Assembly: GCF_900106565.1 (NCBI RefSeq)
Contig: NZ_FNNJ01000006.1
Span: forward strand, 124,001-188,000
DNA length: 64,000 nt
Source: Lutibacter oricola
GTDB lineage: Bacteria; Bacteroidota; Bacteroidia; Flavobacteriales; Flavobacteriaceae
Reading direction: 5' to 3'
Both the position numbers and the translations under genes were made by a program. Shown piece by piece: positions 40,365 through 48,879 of this stretch (positions within the stretch are counted from its first letter, which is position 1; each line of letters starts with the position of its first letter). The notes under the pieces were generated by a model. It worked only from the letters and a program-made list of their open reading frames with translations, had not been told where the DNA came from and ran no database searches.

Positions 40365-40955
40365 TTAATAAAATACTTTTTTAACACGCCTTCTAATAAT
40401 ATCGGTTACAAAGAAAGCGAGTACCGCAACAACAGTTAATCCAAAAATAAACCAGTACGGGTTTGCTCCAAAGTAATCAACTACTGTGATGTTTCCAAGA
40501 TATGATCCTTCGTATAAAGGTTGAAATATAGAATAAGCTTCAGCAAAAATGAAAACTCCAATCATAATTCCAACGATATAAACAATGGCATCAATTTTTC
40601 CTATGGCAACAGCTGTTAGGGCAGTTCCTGGACAAAATCCAGCTGAAATAAATCCAACACCCATAATAGCTCCACCTATAATACCACCCCATAAATATGT
40701 TGGTTGAACATAAAGTTCACCTAAATTTACATATCCAAGGTAGTCCATATAATACAATCCAATGGCAGCAGTTACAGCTGCAGTAAAAAAGACTTTAAGT
40801 ACGGCAAAGTCGTAACCGTAGAATACACCTGCAAGTTTTCTTGATGAAGAAAAACCTGACGATTCTAAAACAAATCCGAAAGCAATACCAATTAAAATGG
40901 CAATAATATTATTCCATTCATAAGGTATTATTTCGTTAGGAATTAATGGTCCCAT
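40365..40955 (-). CDS. YeeE/YedE-family membrane channel, subunit 2
   Basis: A 196-residue inner-membrane protein with five to six hydrophobic helices and the family cysteine motif GFCPGTALTAVAIGKID, the site that contacts thiosulfate in YeeE/TsuA-type transporters. At half the length of full YeeE (~350 aa), it pairs with the next gene upstream to make a split two-subunit channel, as in PmpA/PmpB-type proteins. It is likely to move thiosulfate or another sulfur species across the inner membrane. Mid-operon, 15-19 bp from its neighbours. Confidence 0.85.
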   Translation of the reverse strand: MGPLIPNEIIPYEWNNIIAILIGIAFGFVLESSGFSSSRKLAGVFYGYDFAVLKVFFTAAVTAAIGLYYMDYLGYVNLGELYVQPTYLWGGIIGGAIMGVGFISAGFCPGTALTAVAIGKIDAIVYIVGIMIGVFIFAEAYSIFQPLYEGSYLGNITVVDYFGANPYWFIFGLTVVAVLAFFVTDIIRRRVKKVFY

Positions 40956-40974
40956 AATATTTTTTTTTAATTAA

Positions 40975-41502
40975 TTAAATCCAGTTTTTTCTAAAGAAAT
41001 AAGCAGCCAAATAACCAGTTCCAAAAATGGCAATGGTAGAAATAAATCCACCTACAGATAGTACTGACATACCACTTAAAGCAGCTCCACTTGTACAACC
41101 TCTACCTAATTGAGCTCCTATTCCAAATAAAATACCTCCACCAAGTGCAAAGTATAATCTTCTTCTTTTTGTAATTTTTGGCGAATGTTGAACTTTCCAG
41201 CCAATTCTTCCAGATAGTCCACCAGAAATAAGTCCACCAATTAAAATTCCTAAAACTTCAAAAACTAACCAATTATTTAAAGGTGATTTATCTTCACTAA
41301 TAAACTTACTGTAATACGCATTGTTTTCAGCGTGTGTTGGTGCAACTACATCAACAGCCGCAACTACAGTGCTTTTCATTGCTCCACTAGCACCTAATCC
41401 TCTTCCTGTCATATAGAAAGTGAAAAGTACTATTAATCCTAAAAGGAAGCCACCAAAATATGGGTTCCAATATATATGTCTGTTTTGTTCAGTAACTTTC
41501 AT
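40975..41502 (-). CDS. YeeE/YedE-family membrane channel, subunit 1
   Basis: A 175-residue inner-membrane protein, other half of the split YeeE-type channel. The key motif GAQLGRGCTSGAALSGMSVLS carries the conserved cysteine. A periplasmic loop (residues ~45-75, YYSKFISEDKSPLNNW) separates the first two helices. Together the two halves give the two-cysteine pathway seen in full-length YeeE (by analogy). It starts 11 bp after the NrfD gene and is followed 19 bp later by subunit 2. Confidence 0.85.
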   Translation of the reverse strand: MKVTEQNRHIYWNPYFGGFLLGLIVLFTFYMTGRGLGASGAMKSTVVAAVDVVAPTHAENNAYYSKFISEDKSPLNNWLVFEVLGILIGGLISGGLSGRIGWKVQHSPKITKRRRLYFALGGGILFGIGAQLGRGCTSGAALSGMSVLSVGGFISTIAIFGTGYLAAYFFRKNWI

Positions 41503-41513
41503 ACTTAAATTTT

Positions 41514-42455
41514 TTAATAAAGGTAACGTGTAATTTGACCAGCTTCAACCATTACAAAACGGAAGATGAGTCCTCCTAATAAAATGAGTAAAGCAGGAAT
41601 AGCAACTGGAATTTTAAAACCTCTTAATTCTAAAAATTCTAAAATGGCAGGAACTATTAAACCTAGAATTACAACAAATCCAAAAAACATCATTGTAAAT
41701 TCTCCTCCAATTAATAATTGCATAGCTTCTAATTGTACTTCAGAACCAGCATACATTCCCATTAGCATATGTACAATTAAACCTAGTTCTAAAATTACCA
41801 AGCCTAAATCTATTTTGCTAAAGAAGTGACGTTCCTTAGCGGTATTTGCTAATAATATAATTGTTGCAGCACCAGTAGATAAACCAGAAGTTAAAAATAG
41901 AGGTCCTAAAATGGCATTATTCCATAATGGTCTTGCATTAAAAGCCGAAAGTAAAATACCTGTATAAACTCCTAAAACAATTGATAATGGTAATAAAGCA
42001 TATGCCATTAACATTCTATTTTTTTGAAGGAATTTTTCAAAAGTGTTTAAAAATTCAAACTTCATTTTAAATTTTGGAAACAATTCTGTGTAATAACTTA
42101 GTACCCATAAAAATGATAATGGAGTGATTATTAATAATACCCAAGCTCCCCAACTCATAGGAGATTCAATTCTTACAGTTGTGTATAATCTCCAAAAATA
42201 AATTTTATGAGTTAAATCGTAAAATAAAGCTATTAACCCTAAAGTTAGAGCCAATGGAGATACTATTGATGCAAATTTTACTGCTGCAGGATATTCTTTA
42301 TCCTTTTTTAAAACAGTAATTAATGCTGCAAAAAACAGTAAACCTGCTGCCAATCCTCCTAAAAATAAGTACACCGAAATTGGCCAGTGCCATACTTCTA
42401 ATGAGGGATCTATGTTCGGAATATTTCTTCCGCTTACAAATAATTCTTCTTGCAT
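41514..42455 (-). CDS. NrfD/PsrC-like quinone-linked membrane subunit
   Basis: A 313-residue protein with eight hydrophobic helices, of the NrfD/PsrC family that exchanges electrons between the quinone pool and a periplasmic FeS subunit. The opening EVWHWPISVYLFLGGLAAGLLF is typical. With the two genes upstream it makes a Psr/Phs-type ABC complex: catalytic Mo subunit, FeS subunit, membrane anchor. Direction (reduction or oxidation of sulfur compounds) is not decided by sequence. It lies 10 bp after the FeS gene. Confidence 0.9.
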   Translation of the reverse strand: MQEELFVSGRNIPNIDPSLEVWHWPISVYLFLGGLAAGLLFFAALITVLKKDKEYPAAVKFASIVSPLALTLGLIALFYDLTHKIYFWRLYTTVRIESPMSWGAWVLLIITPLSFLWVLSYYTELFPKFKMKFEFLNTFEKFLQKNRMLMAYALLPLSIVLGVYTGILLSAFNARPLWNNAILGPLFLTSGLSTGAATIILLANTAKERHFFSKIDLGLVILELGLIVHMLMGMYAGSEVQLEAMQLLIGGEFTMMFFGFVVILGLIVPAILEFLELRGFKIPVAIPALLILLGGLIFRFVMVEAGQITRYLY

Positions 42456-42465
42456 AATTCAAAGA

Positions 42466-42999
42466 TTAAATTAGATAATAAACTTTAGGTTTTGTTCCAG
42501 CTTCTGGAGCTAAAGTTTTCCATTTTCTGTTTTTCAACAATTTAGAAACTTCACTATTTGGGTTGTCTAAATCTCCAAAATACATACATTTTGTAGGGCA
42601 GACTGATACACAAGCAGGAAGTTGTCCTTTTTCTAATCTGTGGTGACAGAACGTACATTTATCAACATAACCTTCAGGATGTTGAAAACGTGCATCGTAC
42701 GGGCAAGATTCTATACAAGCTCCACAACCAATACATTCATCACCTGTAACTAATACAATTCCATTGTCTAATTGATGACTCGCGCCTGTTGGACAACAAC
42801 GTACACAAGGTGCATTTTCACAATGATTGCATCGTTCAGATTTTAGTTCTAATTCAATATTTGGATATGCACCGCTTACAGTTTCAGTAATCCAATCTCT
42901 ACAGTACCCAATTGGTACATTGTTCTCTGTTTGACAAGCAACTACGCAGTCGCTACATCCAACACACTTTAGTGTGTCTATAACCATTGCATATCTCAT
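42466..42999 (-). CDS. Four-cluster ferredoxin subunit (PsrB/NrfC-like)
   Basis: A 177-residue electron-transfer subunit with four cysteine groups for [4Fe-4S] clusters: CVGCSDCVVAC, CNHCENAPCVRCCPTGA, CIGCGACIESCPYDA and CTFCHHRLEKGQLPACVSVCP. It links the molybdenum subunit to the NrfD anchor. It has no signal peptide and is presumably exported with the Tat-dependent catalytic subunit. Its start overlaps the stop of the catalytic gene by 4 bp, so the two are translationally coupled. Confidence 0.92.
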   Translation of the reverse strand: MRYAMVIDTLKCVGCSDCVVACQTENNVPIGYCRDWITETVSGAYPNIELELKSERCNHCENAPCVRCCPTGASHQLDNGIVLVTGDECIGCGACIESCPYDARFQHPEGYVDKCTFCHHRLEKGQLPACVSVCPTKCMYFGDLDNPNSEVSKLLKNRKWKTLAPEAGTKPKVYYLI

Positions 43000-45239
43000 A
43001 TCTCTACAGTTTTATGTGGGTTTTCAGTTAAAATCTCAACAAAGTTTCCTCTCATACCTGTTCCACCCATAATTGGGTCAACCATAGTTTTAGAAATCAT
43101 TTGTGTGTCATTAATTCCTTTTCCAAAGGCACGAGTTAATTTTTTGTTGTCGTGACCAAATCCGTGAACCATATAAACAGAATCCCAACGAACTCTTTCT
43201 GTAACTCTAACTTTTATTCCGAAAGTTGATGTGATTTTATCTTGATTACGCAACCAAACTTCTTGCCCGGTTTTTAAACCAAGAATACGAGCAACTTTTG
43301 GGTTTACCCATAAATTGTTTTCACTTTTTAAATCATTTAAATTTGGGTTGTTTGCTGTACGGCTAAACGTATGCATAGGAGCACGTCCATAATTTAATCT
43401 GTAGAATCCTTGAGGTGCTTCAGGGTGTTTTGTGTATTTTGGTAAAGGATCGAAGCCTAAGTTTTTCAATTCTTTAGAATACAATTCAACTTTACCACTT
43501 TCAGTAGCAAATTCGTGATCTTTTCCTTCTTCAATATATAATGAGCCAGATTTTCTAGGGAAGTGTTTTACTCCAATTTTGTTCATTTCTTCTAACGAAG
43601 TTCCTAGCTGTTTTAATTGCCATTCAATTACTTCTTTATAATCATTATAATTGAAATATTCACCTAAACCTAAACGCTCACCAATTTGTTTGGCAACCCA
43701 CCAACCAGGTTTAGAATCGTATTTAGGTTTTACTGCAGGAACTCGAACCGCAATAGAAGGTTCTCTATTTGTTGCTGAACGAATACCATCGTAACGTTCT
43801 AAATAGGTACATTCAGGTAAAACAACATCGGCATAACCAGTAACATCCATTGGCATTGTATCCAAAACTACCATAAACTCTAATTCGTCCATAGCTTTTT
43901 CAAGCAATGCTTTTTCAGGAATAGATTTGGTAATATTTGTTCCAGCAACCATCATTGCTTTTACAGGATATTTATTGTCTTTACTAGGAATTGCAGCTCT
44001 AATTATTTCAGTTGTAATTCCCATTTGCGCCATAGGGTATTTTTCTCCAATATCTCTCCAATCCCATTTTGGGTGTGGATATTTAGGTGAAGGATATTTA
44101 GGTACTTTAATACTTTCTTTAAAATAGAAGCCACCTCTACGTCCCCAAGAACCTAATAAACCATTTAAAATAGCCATAGCTCTTGCACGTTGTGTATCAT
44201 CTCCATACCAAGAAACGTGACGACCAGGATGTACAATTACAGCTGGCGCTGCGTGTGCCATTTCACGTGCCGTTTCTCTAATTACTTCTGGTTTAATTGT
44301 AGTAATTCCATACGCCCATTCTGGAGTAAAGTTTAAAACGTGATCTTTTAACTCTTTAAATCCAGTAGTGTATTTTTCTACATATTCTTTATCGTAAATG
44401 CCTTCTTCAATAATTACATTCATCCAAGCCAACATTAATGCAATATCTGTAGCAGGTTTAATCGGTAACCAATGTTTAGATTTACTTGCTGCTGTTGAAA
44501 AACGAGGATCAACTGTAATAATAGTTGCTCCGTTATCAATAGCATCAGACATTTCCTGAACTTGTGAATTGTGCATGTTTTCACCAATATGTGAACCGAT
44601 AAGTACTAAACATTTAGTATCTCTAATATCAGTTGGTTCTGGTGATCCTACCCAAGATCCGTAAGTTAAAGCAAAACCAGCTTCACGTGCTCCTCTACAT
44701 TGTGCATAAGCAGGCTCTGCAATAGTGTCTGATCCATATGCTTTAAACAAATGTTCCAAGTGTTTACCTGGAGAACCGTGTTTTAATAATGCCAAAGATT
44801 CAGCACCGTATTTTTCTTTAATGTTTTTGAATTTTGAAGCAATTAAGTCTAAAGCTTCGTCCCAACTAGCCTCTTTGAAAGTTTCTTCGCCGTTAACGTT
44901 TGTTCTAATTAACGGAGTTTTCAAACGGTCTTCATCGGAATACATACCAACACCACCAGTTCCACGAGGACATAGTCTTCCGTAACAATGTGGGTCAGTT
45001 TCATTTCCTATTATTTTTTGGATATTTCCATCTTCATCACTATAAGTCCAAGCAGCACATTTCCAAAAGCACACTTCGCAATAGGTTGGAGTTCTTTTCA
45101 GTTTTTTAGTTACATTCTGTTTTACTAGTTCATTTAAATAAGAACTTGAACCGAACATGCTAAAAGCCGATGTTGCAGTTGCAACACCTCCTAAACCCAA
45201 GGCAGAAATTTTAATAAACTTTCTTCTTGAAGTTGTCAT
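42996..45239 (-). CDS. Molybdopterin oxidoreductase catalytic subunit (polysulfide/thiosulfate-reductase-like)
   Basis: A 747-residue Tat-exported enzyme (signal SRRKFIKISALGLGGVA). Proximal [4Fe-4S] site: C54, C57 and C61 in CEVCFWKC and C90 in LCPRG. A probable Mo-ligand cysteine is C181 in AYAQCRGAREAG, as in PsrA/PhsA rather than the Ser or Asp types. MGD-binding blocks: LVLIGSHIGEN, VDPRFSTAASKSKHWLPIKPATD and VLPECTYLERYDG. Closest in kind to polysulfide, thiosulfate or tetrathionate-handling enzymes; which one is undecided. First gene of the operon, with a CRP-like box promoter at 45263-45307. Confidence 0.88.
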   Translation of the reverse strand: MTTSRRKFIKISALGLGGVATATSAFSMFGSSSYLNELVKQNVTKKLKRTPTYCEVCFWKCAAWTYSDEDGNIQKIIGNETDPHCYGRLCPRGTGGVGMYSDEDRLKTPLIRTNVNGEETFKEASWDEALDLIASKFKNIKEKYGAESLALLKHGSPGKHLEHLFKAYGSDTIAEPAYAQCRGAREAGFALTYGSWVGSPEPTDIRDTKCLVLIGSHIGENMHNSQVQEMSDAIDNGATIITVDPRFSTAASKSKHWLPIKPATDIALMLAWMNVIIEEGIYDKEYVEKYTTGFKELKDHVLNFTPEWAYGITTIKPEVIRETAREMAHAAPAVIVHPGRHVSWYGDDTQRARAMAILNGLLGSWGRRGGFYFKESIKVPKYPSPKYPHPKWDWRDIGEKYPMAQMGITTEIIRAAIPSKDNKYPVKAMMVAGTNITKSIPEKALLEKAMDELEFMVVLDTMPMDVTGYADVVLPECTYLERYDGIRSATNREPSIAVRVPAVKPKYDSKPGWWVAKQIGERLGLGEYFNYNDYKEVIEWQLKQLGTSLEEMNKIGVKHFPRKSGSLYIEEGKDHEFATESGKVELYSKELKNLGFDPLPKYTKHPEAPQGFYRLNYGRAPMHTFSRTANNPNLNDLKSENNLWVNPKVARILGLKTGQEVWLRNQDKITSTFGIKVRVTERVRWDSVYMVHGFGHDNKKLTRAFGKGINDTQMISKTMVDPIMGGTGMRGNFVEILTENPHKTVEI

Positions 45240-45262
45240 ATGTTAAATTGTTTTAGTCTTTG

Positions 45263-45307
45263 TAAAGATATTTATAGCTCGAATTTTAGAGTATGATAAA
45301 AGTCATA
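45263..45307 (-). promoter_or_regulatory. CRP-like class-II promoter of the oxidoreductase operon
   Basis: TATCTTTA -7 element on the minus strand (45263-45270; start near 45258) with TATGA-TAAAAG-TCATA (45292-45307) centred 29.5 bp above it (-41.5). Element, box and distance match the double-rhodanese promoter. Confidence 0.6.
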
Positions 45308-45324
45308 GAAAAGTATTAGCTATG

Positions 45325-45338
45325 GTAACAATAGTTAC
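45325..45338. promoter_or_regulatory. GTAAC-AATA-GTTAC palindrome
   Basis: Perfect 5-bp inverted repeat with 4-bp spacer, the layout of Fnr-type operators but with different half-sites. Centred near -73.5 of the oxidoreductase operon. Confidence 0.45.
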
Positions 45339-45368
45339 AGTAAATAATTAATAATCAAATAATTGTAA

Positions 45369-45382
45369 GTAACAAGTGTTAC
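45369..45382. promoter_or_regulatory. GTAAC-AAGT-GTTAC palindrome
   Basis: Second copy of the same half-sites and spacing, 44 bp from the first; centred near -102 of the cytochrome gene. Confidence 0.45.
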
Positions 45383-45489
45383 GTAAGTAGCTAGATGATG
45401 TGTATTGTTTTAATTGTCAGTAAATTATATTTTATAGTTGCTGAAGGTGTAAATTTTAATTGTTGTAATTTTGTTAGAGAAACTAATTT

Positions 45490-47388
45490 ATGAAGAAAAA
45501 GTACTTTCTAATATTAATGCTCTTAGTTTTTGCAGCTAGCTTAATTGGGGTTAAAATTTATAATGAATCATCTCAAGATTATTATAAGTTGAATTCTGAA
45601 GAAAAGGTAAGTGTAGTAACAGGAAAAAAAGAATCTTGTTTAGAGTGTCACCAAAATACAAAAGGTTATTCTAGTTATCATAATCCAGATTTAATTGGTT
45701 GTGCAAGTTGTCATTTAGGAAATACTTCAGCATTAGAAAAAGAAAAATCTCATAAAGGAATGGTTTTAATTCCCGGAAATTTAAGCGATGCTAAAGAGAC
45801 TTGTGGAAAATGTCATCCAAACGAATTGCGCAAAATTGAAAATTCGTTAATGGCTACCAATAGTGGTTTGGTGGCAGTTGATAAATATATTTTTGGTGAG
45901 GCAGATTCTCCAAATTATCAATATCATATTCAGCAAATAAAAAATTCGCCTTCCAATAAGCATTTACGAGATTTATGCGCTAATTGTCATTTAGGAGCCG
46001 AGAAAAAAGAGTTTGGTGCAATTACACAGTTAAGTAGAGGTGGAGGTTGTAATGCGTGCCATTTAAATTATTCCGAAGAAGCAAAAAAGGATTTAGATTC
46101 ATATATAGCTTCAAATAAAAAAGAATTACCTAAAGCACATCCTTCAACAGATATTTTTGTGCAAAATGAACATTGTTTTGGTTGTCATAGTCGTTCAAGT
46201 AGAATTTCAACAAATTATGAAGGTTGGCAAGAAACCTTGTTAGATGAAGAAGAATTGACTTCAAAAGAAGGGTTTAGAGTTTTAGATGATAAGCGTGTTT
46301 ATAAATATATTGAAGAAGATGTGCACCATACTAAAGGCTTGTTGTGTATAGATTGCCATAGTACGCACGAAGTAATGGGTGATGGTAAAAAATACATACA
46401 CGAAGAAGATGCGGTTTCTTTACAATGTAGCGATTGTCATTTTAAAGAAAAACCAAGAACAATGCCTTACGATTCTTTAGATAGAGAAAGTTTGTTGGTT
46501 TTTTTACATAGAGATTATAAACACAATGATAAAGAGATAATTGCAGTTGAAAAGGATGGACATCCACTGGTGAATACTTATGTAGATTCTGTTGGAAATG
46601 CTTTTTTAATTGGTAAAAAAGATAAAAAGTTGCATCTATTAAAATCACAAAGTGATGTTTGTTCGAGAGATAATGTGCATAAAAATGTAAGTTGCTCAAC
46701 TTGCCATTCATCCTGGACATCGCGTTGTATTGGTTGCCATAATGAGTATGATGAAAACGAACCTAGAGCATTTGATTTGTTAGATAGAAAGTATGGTAAA
46801 GGGCAATGGAAAGAGTTTATTGCTGAATTTTCGTCATCTAAACCCGCTATGGGAGTTAGAGAAAATAAGAAAGGAAAACATATTGAACCTGCTGTACCTG
46901 GAATGATTTTAACTATTGATAAAGGTAGTTATTCAGGAAAAAAAATAGGAGAAGATGTTTCGTTTCATAGGTTGTACGCTCCAAATTCACCGCATACTAC
47001 AACTTCAAAAGTTAGAGATTGTAAAAGTTGTCATTCGAATTCGGCAACTTTAGGGTATGGAAATGGAGAATTAAATTATATAGTTGAAAATGGAGTAGGT
47101 AAGTGGCAATTTGTTGCCGAGTATGCAATAAATAAAAATGATAATTTACCTGAAGATGCTTGGATTCCTTTTTTAGGTGAAACTCCAAAAGGAGTTGTAA
47201 ATTCAACAAGAACAGATTTTAGACCTTTTTCAATAAAAGAGCAGCAGCAACTGTTAACTGTTGGAGCTTGTTTGCAATGTCATAAAGAAGATTCTAAAGT
47301 AATGCAGCAAAGTTTAATTAATGGTTTAAAGCCTCTTTTACAAAAGTTAGATAAGCAATGTGTTTTGCCTGTGTGGGAGTTAGAATAG
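45490..47388 (+). CDS. Dodecahaem c-type cytochrome, periplasmic or membrane-anchored
   Basis: A 632-residue protein with an N-terminal hydrophobic signal or anchor (residues 4-22) and twelve CxxCH haem-binding motifs: CLECH, CASCH, CGKCH, CANCH, CNACH, CFGCH, CIDCH, CSDCH, CSTCH, CIGCH, CKSCH and CLQCH. Many free histidines (for example EDVHHTKG, SHKG) can serve as distal ligands. It is divergent from the Psr-like operon across a shared regulatory region, so it is the likely electron partner or terminal conduit of that complex. There is no sequence sign of a specific catalytic activity, though some multihaem proteins are reductases. Its end overlaps the convergent DoxX-like gene by 9 bp. Confidence 0.88.
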   Translation: MKKKYFLILMLLVFAASLIGVKIYNESSQDYYKLNSEEKVSVVTGKKESCLECHQNTKGYSSYHNPDLIGCASCHLGNTSALEKEKSHKGMVLIPGNLSDAKETCGKCHPNELRKIENSLMATNSGLVAVDKYIFGEADSPNYQYHIQQIKNSPSNKHLRDLCANCHLGAEKKEFGAITQLSRGGGCNACHLNYSEEAKKDLDSYIASNKKELPKAHPSTDIFVQNEHCFGCHSRSSRISTNYEGWQETLLDEEELTSKEGFRVLDDKRVYKYIEEDVHHTKGLLCIDCHSTHEVMGDGKKYIHEEDAVSLQCSDCHFKEKPRTMPYDSLDRESLLVFLHRDYKHNDKEIIAVEKDGHPLVNTYVDSVGNAFLIGKKDKKLHLLKSQSDVCSRDNVHKNVSCSTCHSSWTSRCIGCHNEYDENEPRAFDLLDRKYGKGQWKEFIAEFSSSKPAMGVRENKKGKHIEPAVPGMILTIDKGSYSGKKIGEDVSFHRLYAPNSPHTTTSKVRDCKSCHSNSATLGYGNGELNYIVENGVGKWQFVAEYAINKNDNLPEDAWIPFLGETPKGVVNSTRTDFRPFSIKEQQQLLTVGACLQCHKEDSKVMQQSLINGLKPLLQKLDKQCVLPVWELE

Positions 47389-47763
47389 TTTGCCAATAAT
47401 TGGAAGTTGTTGTCTTTCTATCCAAATTACTACTCCGCTTAAAATAAAGGTTCCTAAAGCCATATAAAACAATGTACCTCCATCATTATTAATTTCTATG
47501 CCTAATTGAGTTAAGTGCATTATAATTGCTCCAAAAATAATTCCAAAAGTTAATGTGGCTCCTGCCCAAATAGTTTTAGGAATTAGAATTAAAACAGCTG
47601 CAATTAATTCAATAATTCCAATGCCAATTCTTCCAAAAGGTTCTAAGCCTACTTTTGAAAAAATATAAACGCTATCTGGATGTGCCGTAAATTTAAATCG
47701 TAATGTTTGAATTAAAATTACAGCAATAATAATTCGTAAAAGAAGGTAAAGCTTTTTATTCAT
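47380..47763 (-). CDS. DoxX-like small membrane protein
   Basis: A 127-residue protein with four hydrophobic helices, like the DoxX family (RIIIAVILIQTLRFKF, GRIGIGIIELIAAVLILIP). DoxX/DoxD relatives form part of archaeal thiosulfate:quinone oxidoreductase, but most bacterial members have no known role, so a sulfur link here rests on position only. Its start codon lies in one arm of a perfect 10-bp inverted repeat (47761-47790), which could sequester it. It is convergent with the cytochrome gene. Confidence 0.7.
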   Translation of the reverse strand: MNKKLYLLLRIIIAVILIQTLRFKFTAHPDSVYIFSKVGLEPFGRIGIGIIELIAAVLILIPKTIWAGATLTFGIIFGAIIMHLTQLGIEINNDGGTLFYMALGTFILSGVVIWIERQQLPIIGKLF

Positions 47764-47790
47764 CGTCTAAGGTTTTAAATTTAGACGATG
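47761..47790 (-). promoter_or_regulatory. Inverted repeat covering the DoxX-like start codon
   Basis: CATCGTCTAA / TTAGACGATG, a perfect 10-bp stem with a 10-nt loop; one arm contains the ATG. In mRNA it would hide the start; in DNA it could be an operator. Confidence 0.5.
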
Positions 47791-47820
47791 AATTTTTATG
47801 AGTTTACAAATAAGTTTATT

Positions 47821-48861
47821 TTATTTCGAAAAAACTTGATTGTGTTGTTCTTGAACTCTAATAAAAGTTGTTCTTTTAGTTAGTTCTTTTAATTTGCTAG
47901 CACCAACATAAGTACACGTAGATCTTAAACCTCCTAAAAAATCTTGAACTGTATTTTCAACAGCTCCTCTAAAAGGAATTTGTACTGTTTTTCCTTCGGA
48001 AGCTCTATAGTTTGCAACACCACCAACGTGTTTGTTCATTGCAGTTTCGGAGCTCATTCCGTAGAATTGCTTGAATTTTTCACCATCAATTTCAATAGTT
48101 TCTCCGCCACTTTCAGTATGTCCAGCAAGCATTCCGCCAAGCATAACAAAATCTGCTCCACCACCAAAAGCTTTGGCAATATCTCCTGGTATTTTACAAC
48201 CACCATCAGAAACAATTTGTCCGCCTAATCCGTGTGCAGCATCCGCACATTCTATAATTGCCGAAAGTTGTGGGTAACCAACACCAGTTTTTACACGAGT
48301 TGTACAAACAGATCCTGGTCCAATTCCAACTTTTACAATATCTGCACCAGCAAGAATTAATTCTTCAACCATTTCTCCAGTAACCACATTACCAGCCATT
48401 ATTACTTTGTTTGGATATTGTTCACGCATGTGTTTTACAAAACCTACAAAATGCTCAGAATAACCATTGGCAACATCAATACAAATAAATTTTAAATGTG
48501 GGTTTTGTTCAAAAATAGTAGCTACTTTTTCTTTGTCGGCAGTACTTGTACCTGTGCTTACGGCTATATAATCTATAATTTCGGTTGAAGCACTGTCTAC
48601 AAAAGTTTTCCATTCTTCAATGGTATAATGTTTATGTACTGCGGTAAAAATTCTATGTTTAGCTAATTCTTTAGCCATTTCAAAAGTTCCAACAGTATCC
48701 ATATTGGCAGCCATAATTGGCACACCTTTCCATTTGTAGTTGCTGTGTAGAAAAGTAAATTTTCTATCTAAAGATACTTGTGCTCTAGAGCTTAAAGTTG
48801 ATCTTTTTGGGCGAATCATTACATCTTTAAACCCTAATTTTAATCCCGTTTCAATTCTCAT
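47821..48861 (-). CDS. guaC: GMP reductase
   Basis: A 346-residue (beta/alpha)8 enzyme that converts GMP to IMP with NADPH in purine salvage. Catalytic cysteine in [20 protein letters not shown]; other conserved blocks [31 protein letters not shown] and [13 protein letters not shown]. Length and sequence favour GuaC over IMP dehydrogenase, since the CBS domain is absent. It stands alone between the DoxX-like gene and the 5'-nucleotidase pair, 18 bp after the latter, so it may be the last gene of that operon. Confidence 0.93.
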   Translation of the reverse strand: MRIETGLKLGFKDVMIRPKRSTLSSRAQVSLDRKFTFLHSNYKWKGVPIMAANMDTVGTFEMAKELAKHRIFTAVHKHYTIEEWKTFVDSASTEIIDYIAVSTGTSTADKEKVATIFEQNPHLKFICIDVANGYSEHFVGFVKHMREQYPNKVIMAGNVVTGEMVEELILAGADIVKVGIGPGSVCTTRVKTGVGYPQLSAIIECADAAHGLGGQIVSDGGCKIPGDIAKAFGGGADFVMLGGMLAGHTESGGETIEIDGEKFKQFYGMSSETAMNKHVGGVANYRASEGKTVQIPFRGAVENTVQDFLGGLRSTCTYVGASKLKELTKRTTFIRVQEQHNQVFSK

Positions 48862-48879
48862 TCTATCTATTTTATTCTC

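Larger units (their letters stand above)
45240..45489. other. 250-bp divergent regulatory region of the sulfur island
   Basis: No ORF. It holds the minus-strand promoter of the oxidoreductase operon, a CRP-like box, two GTAAC-N4-GTTAC palindromes (45325-45338 and 45369-45382) and the plus-strand -7 element TAATTTTG (45466-45473) of the cytochrome gene. Palindrome centres are 32 and 44 bp apart, about three and four helical turns. Confidence 0.6.

Noticed and set aside
47380-47763. DoxX-like gene as a thiosulfate:quinone oxidoreductase subunit
   Set aside because: The family is broad and the partner subunit is absent; proximity alone is not enough.
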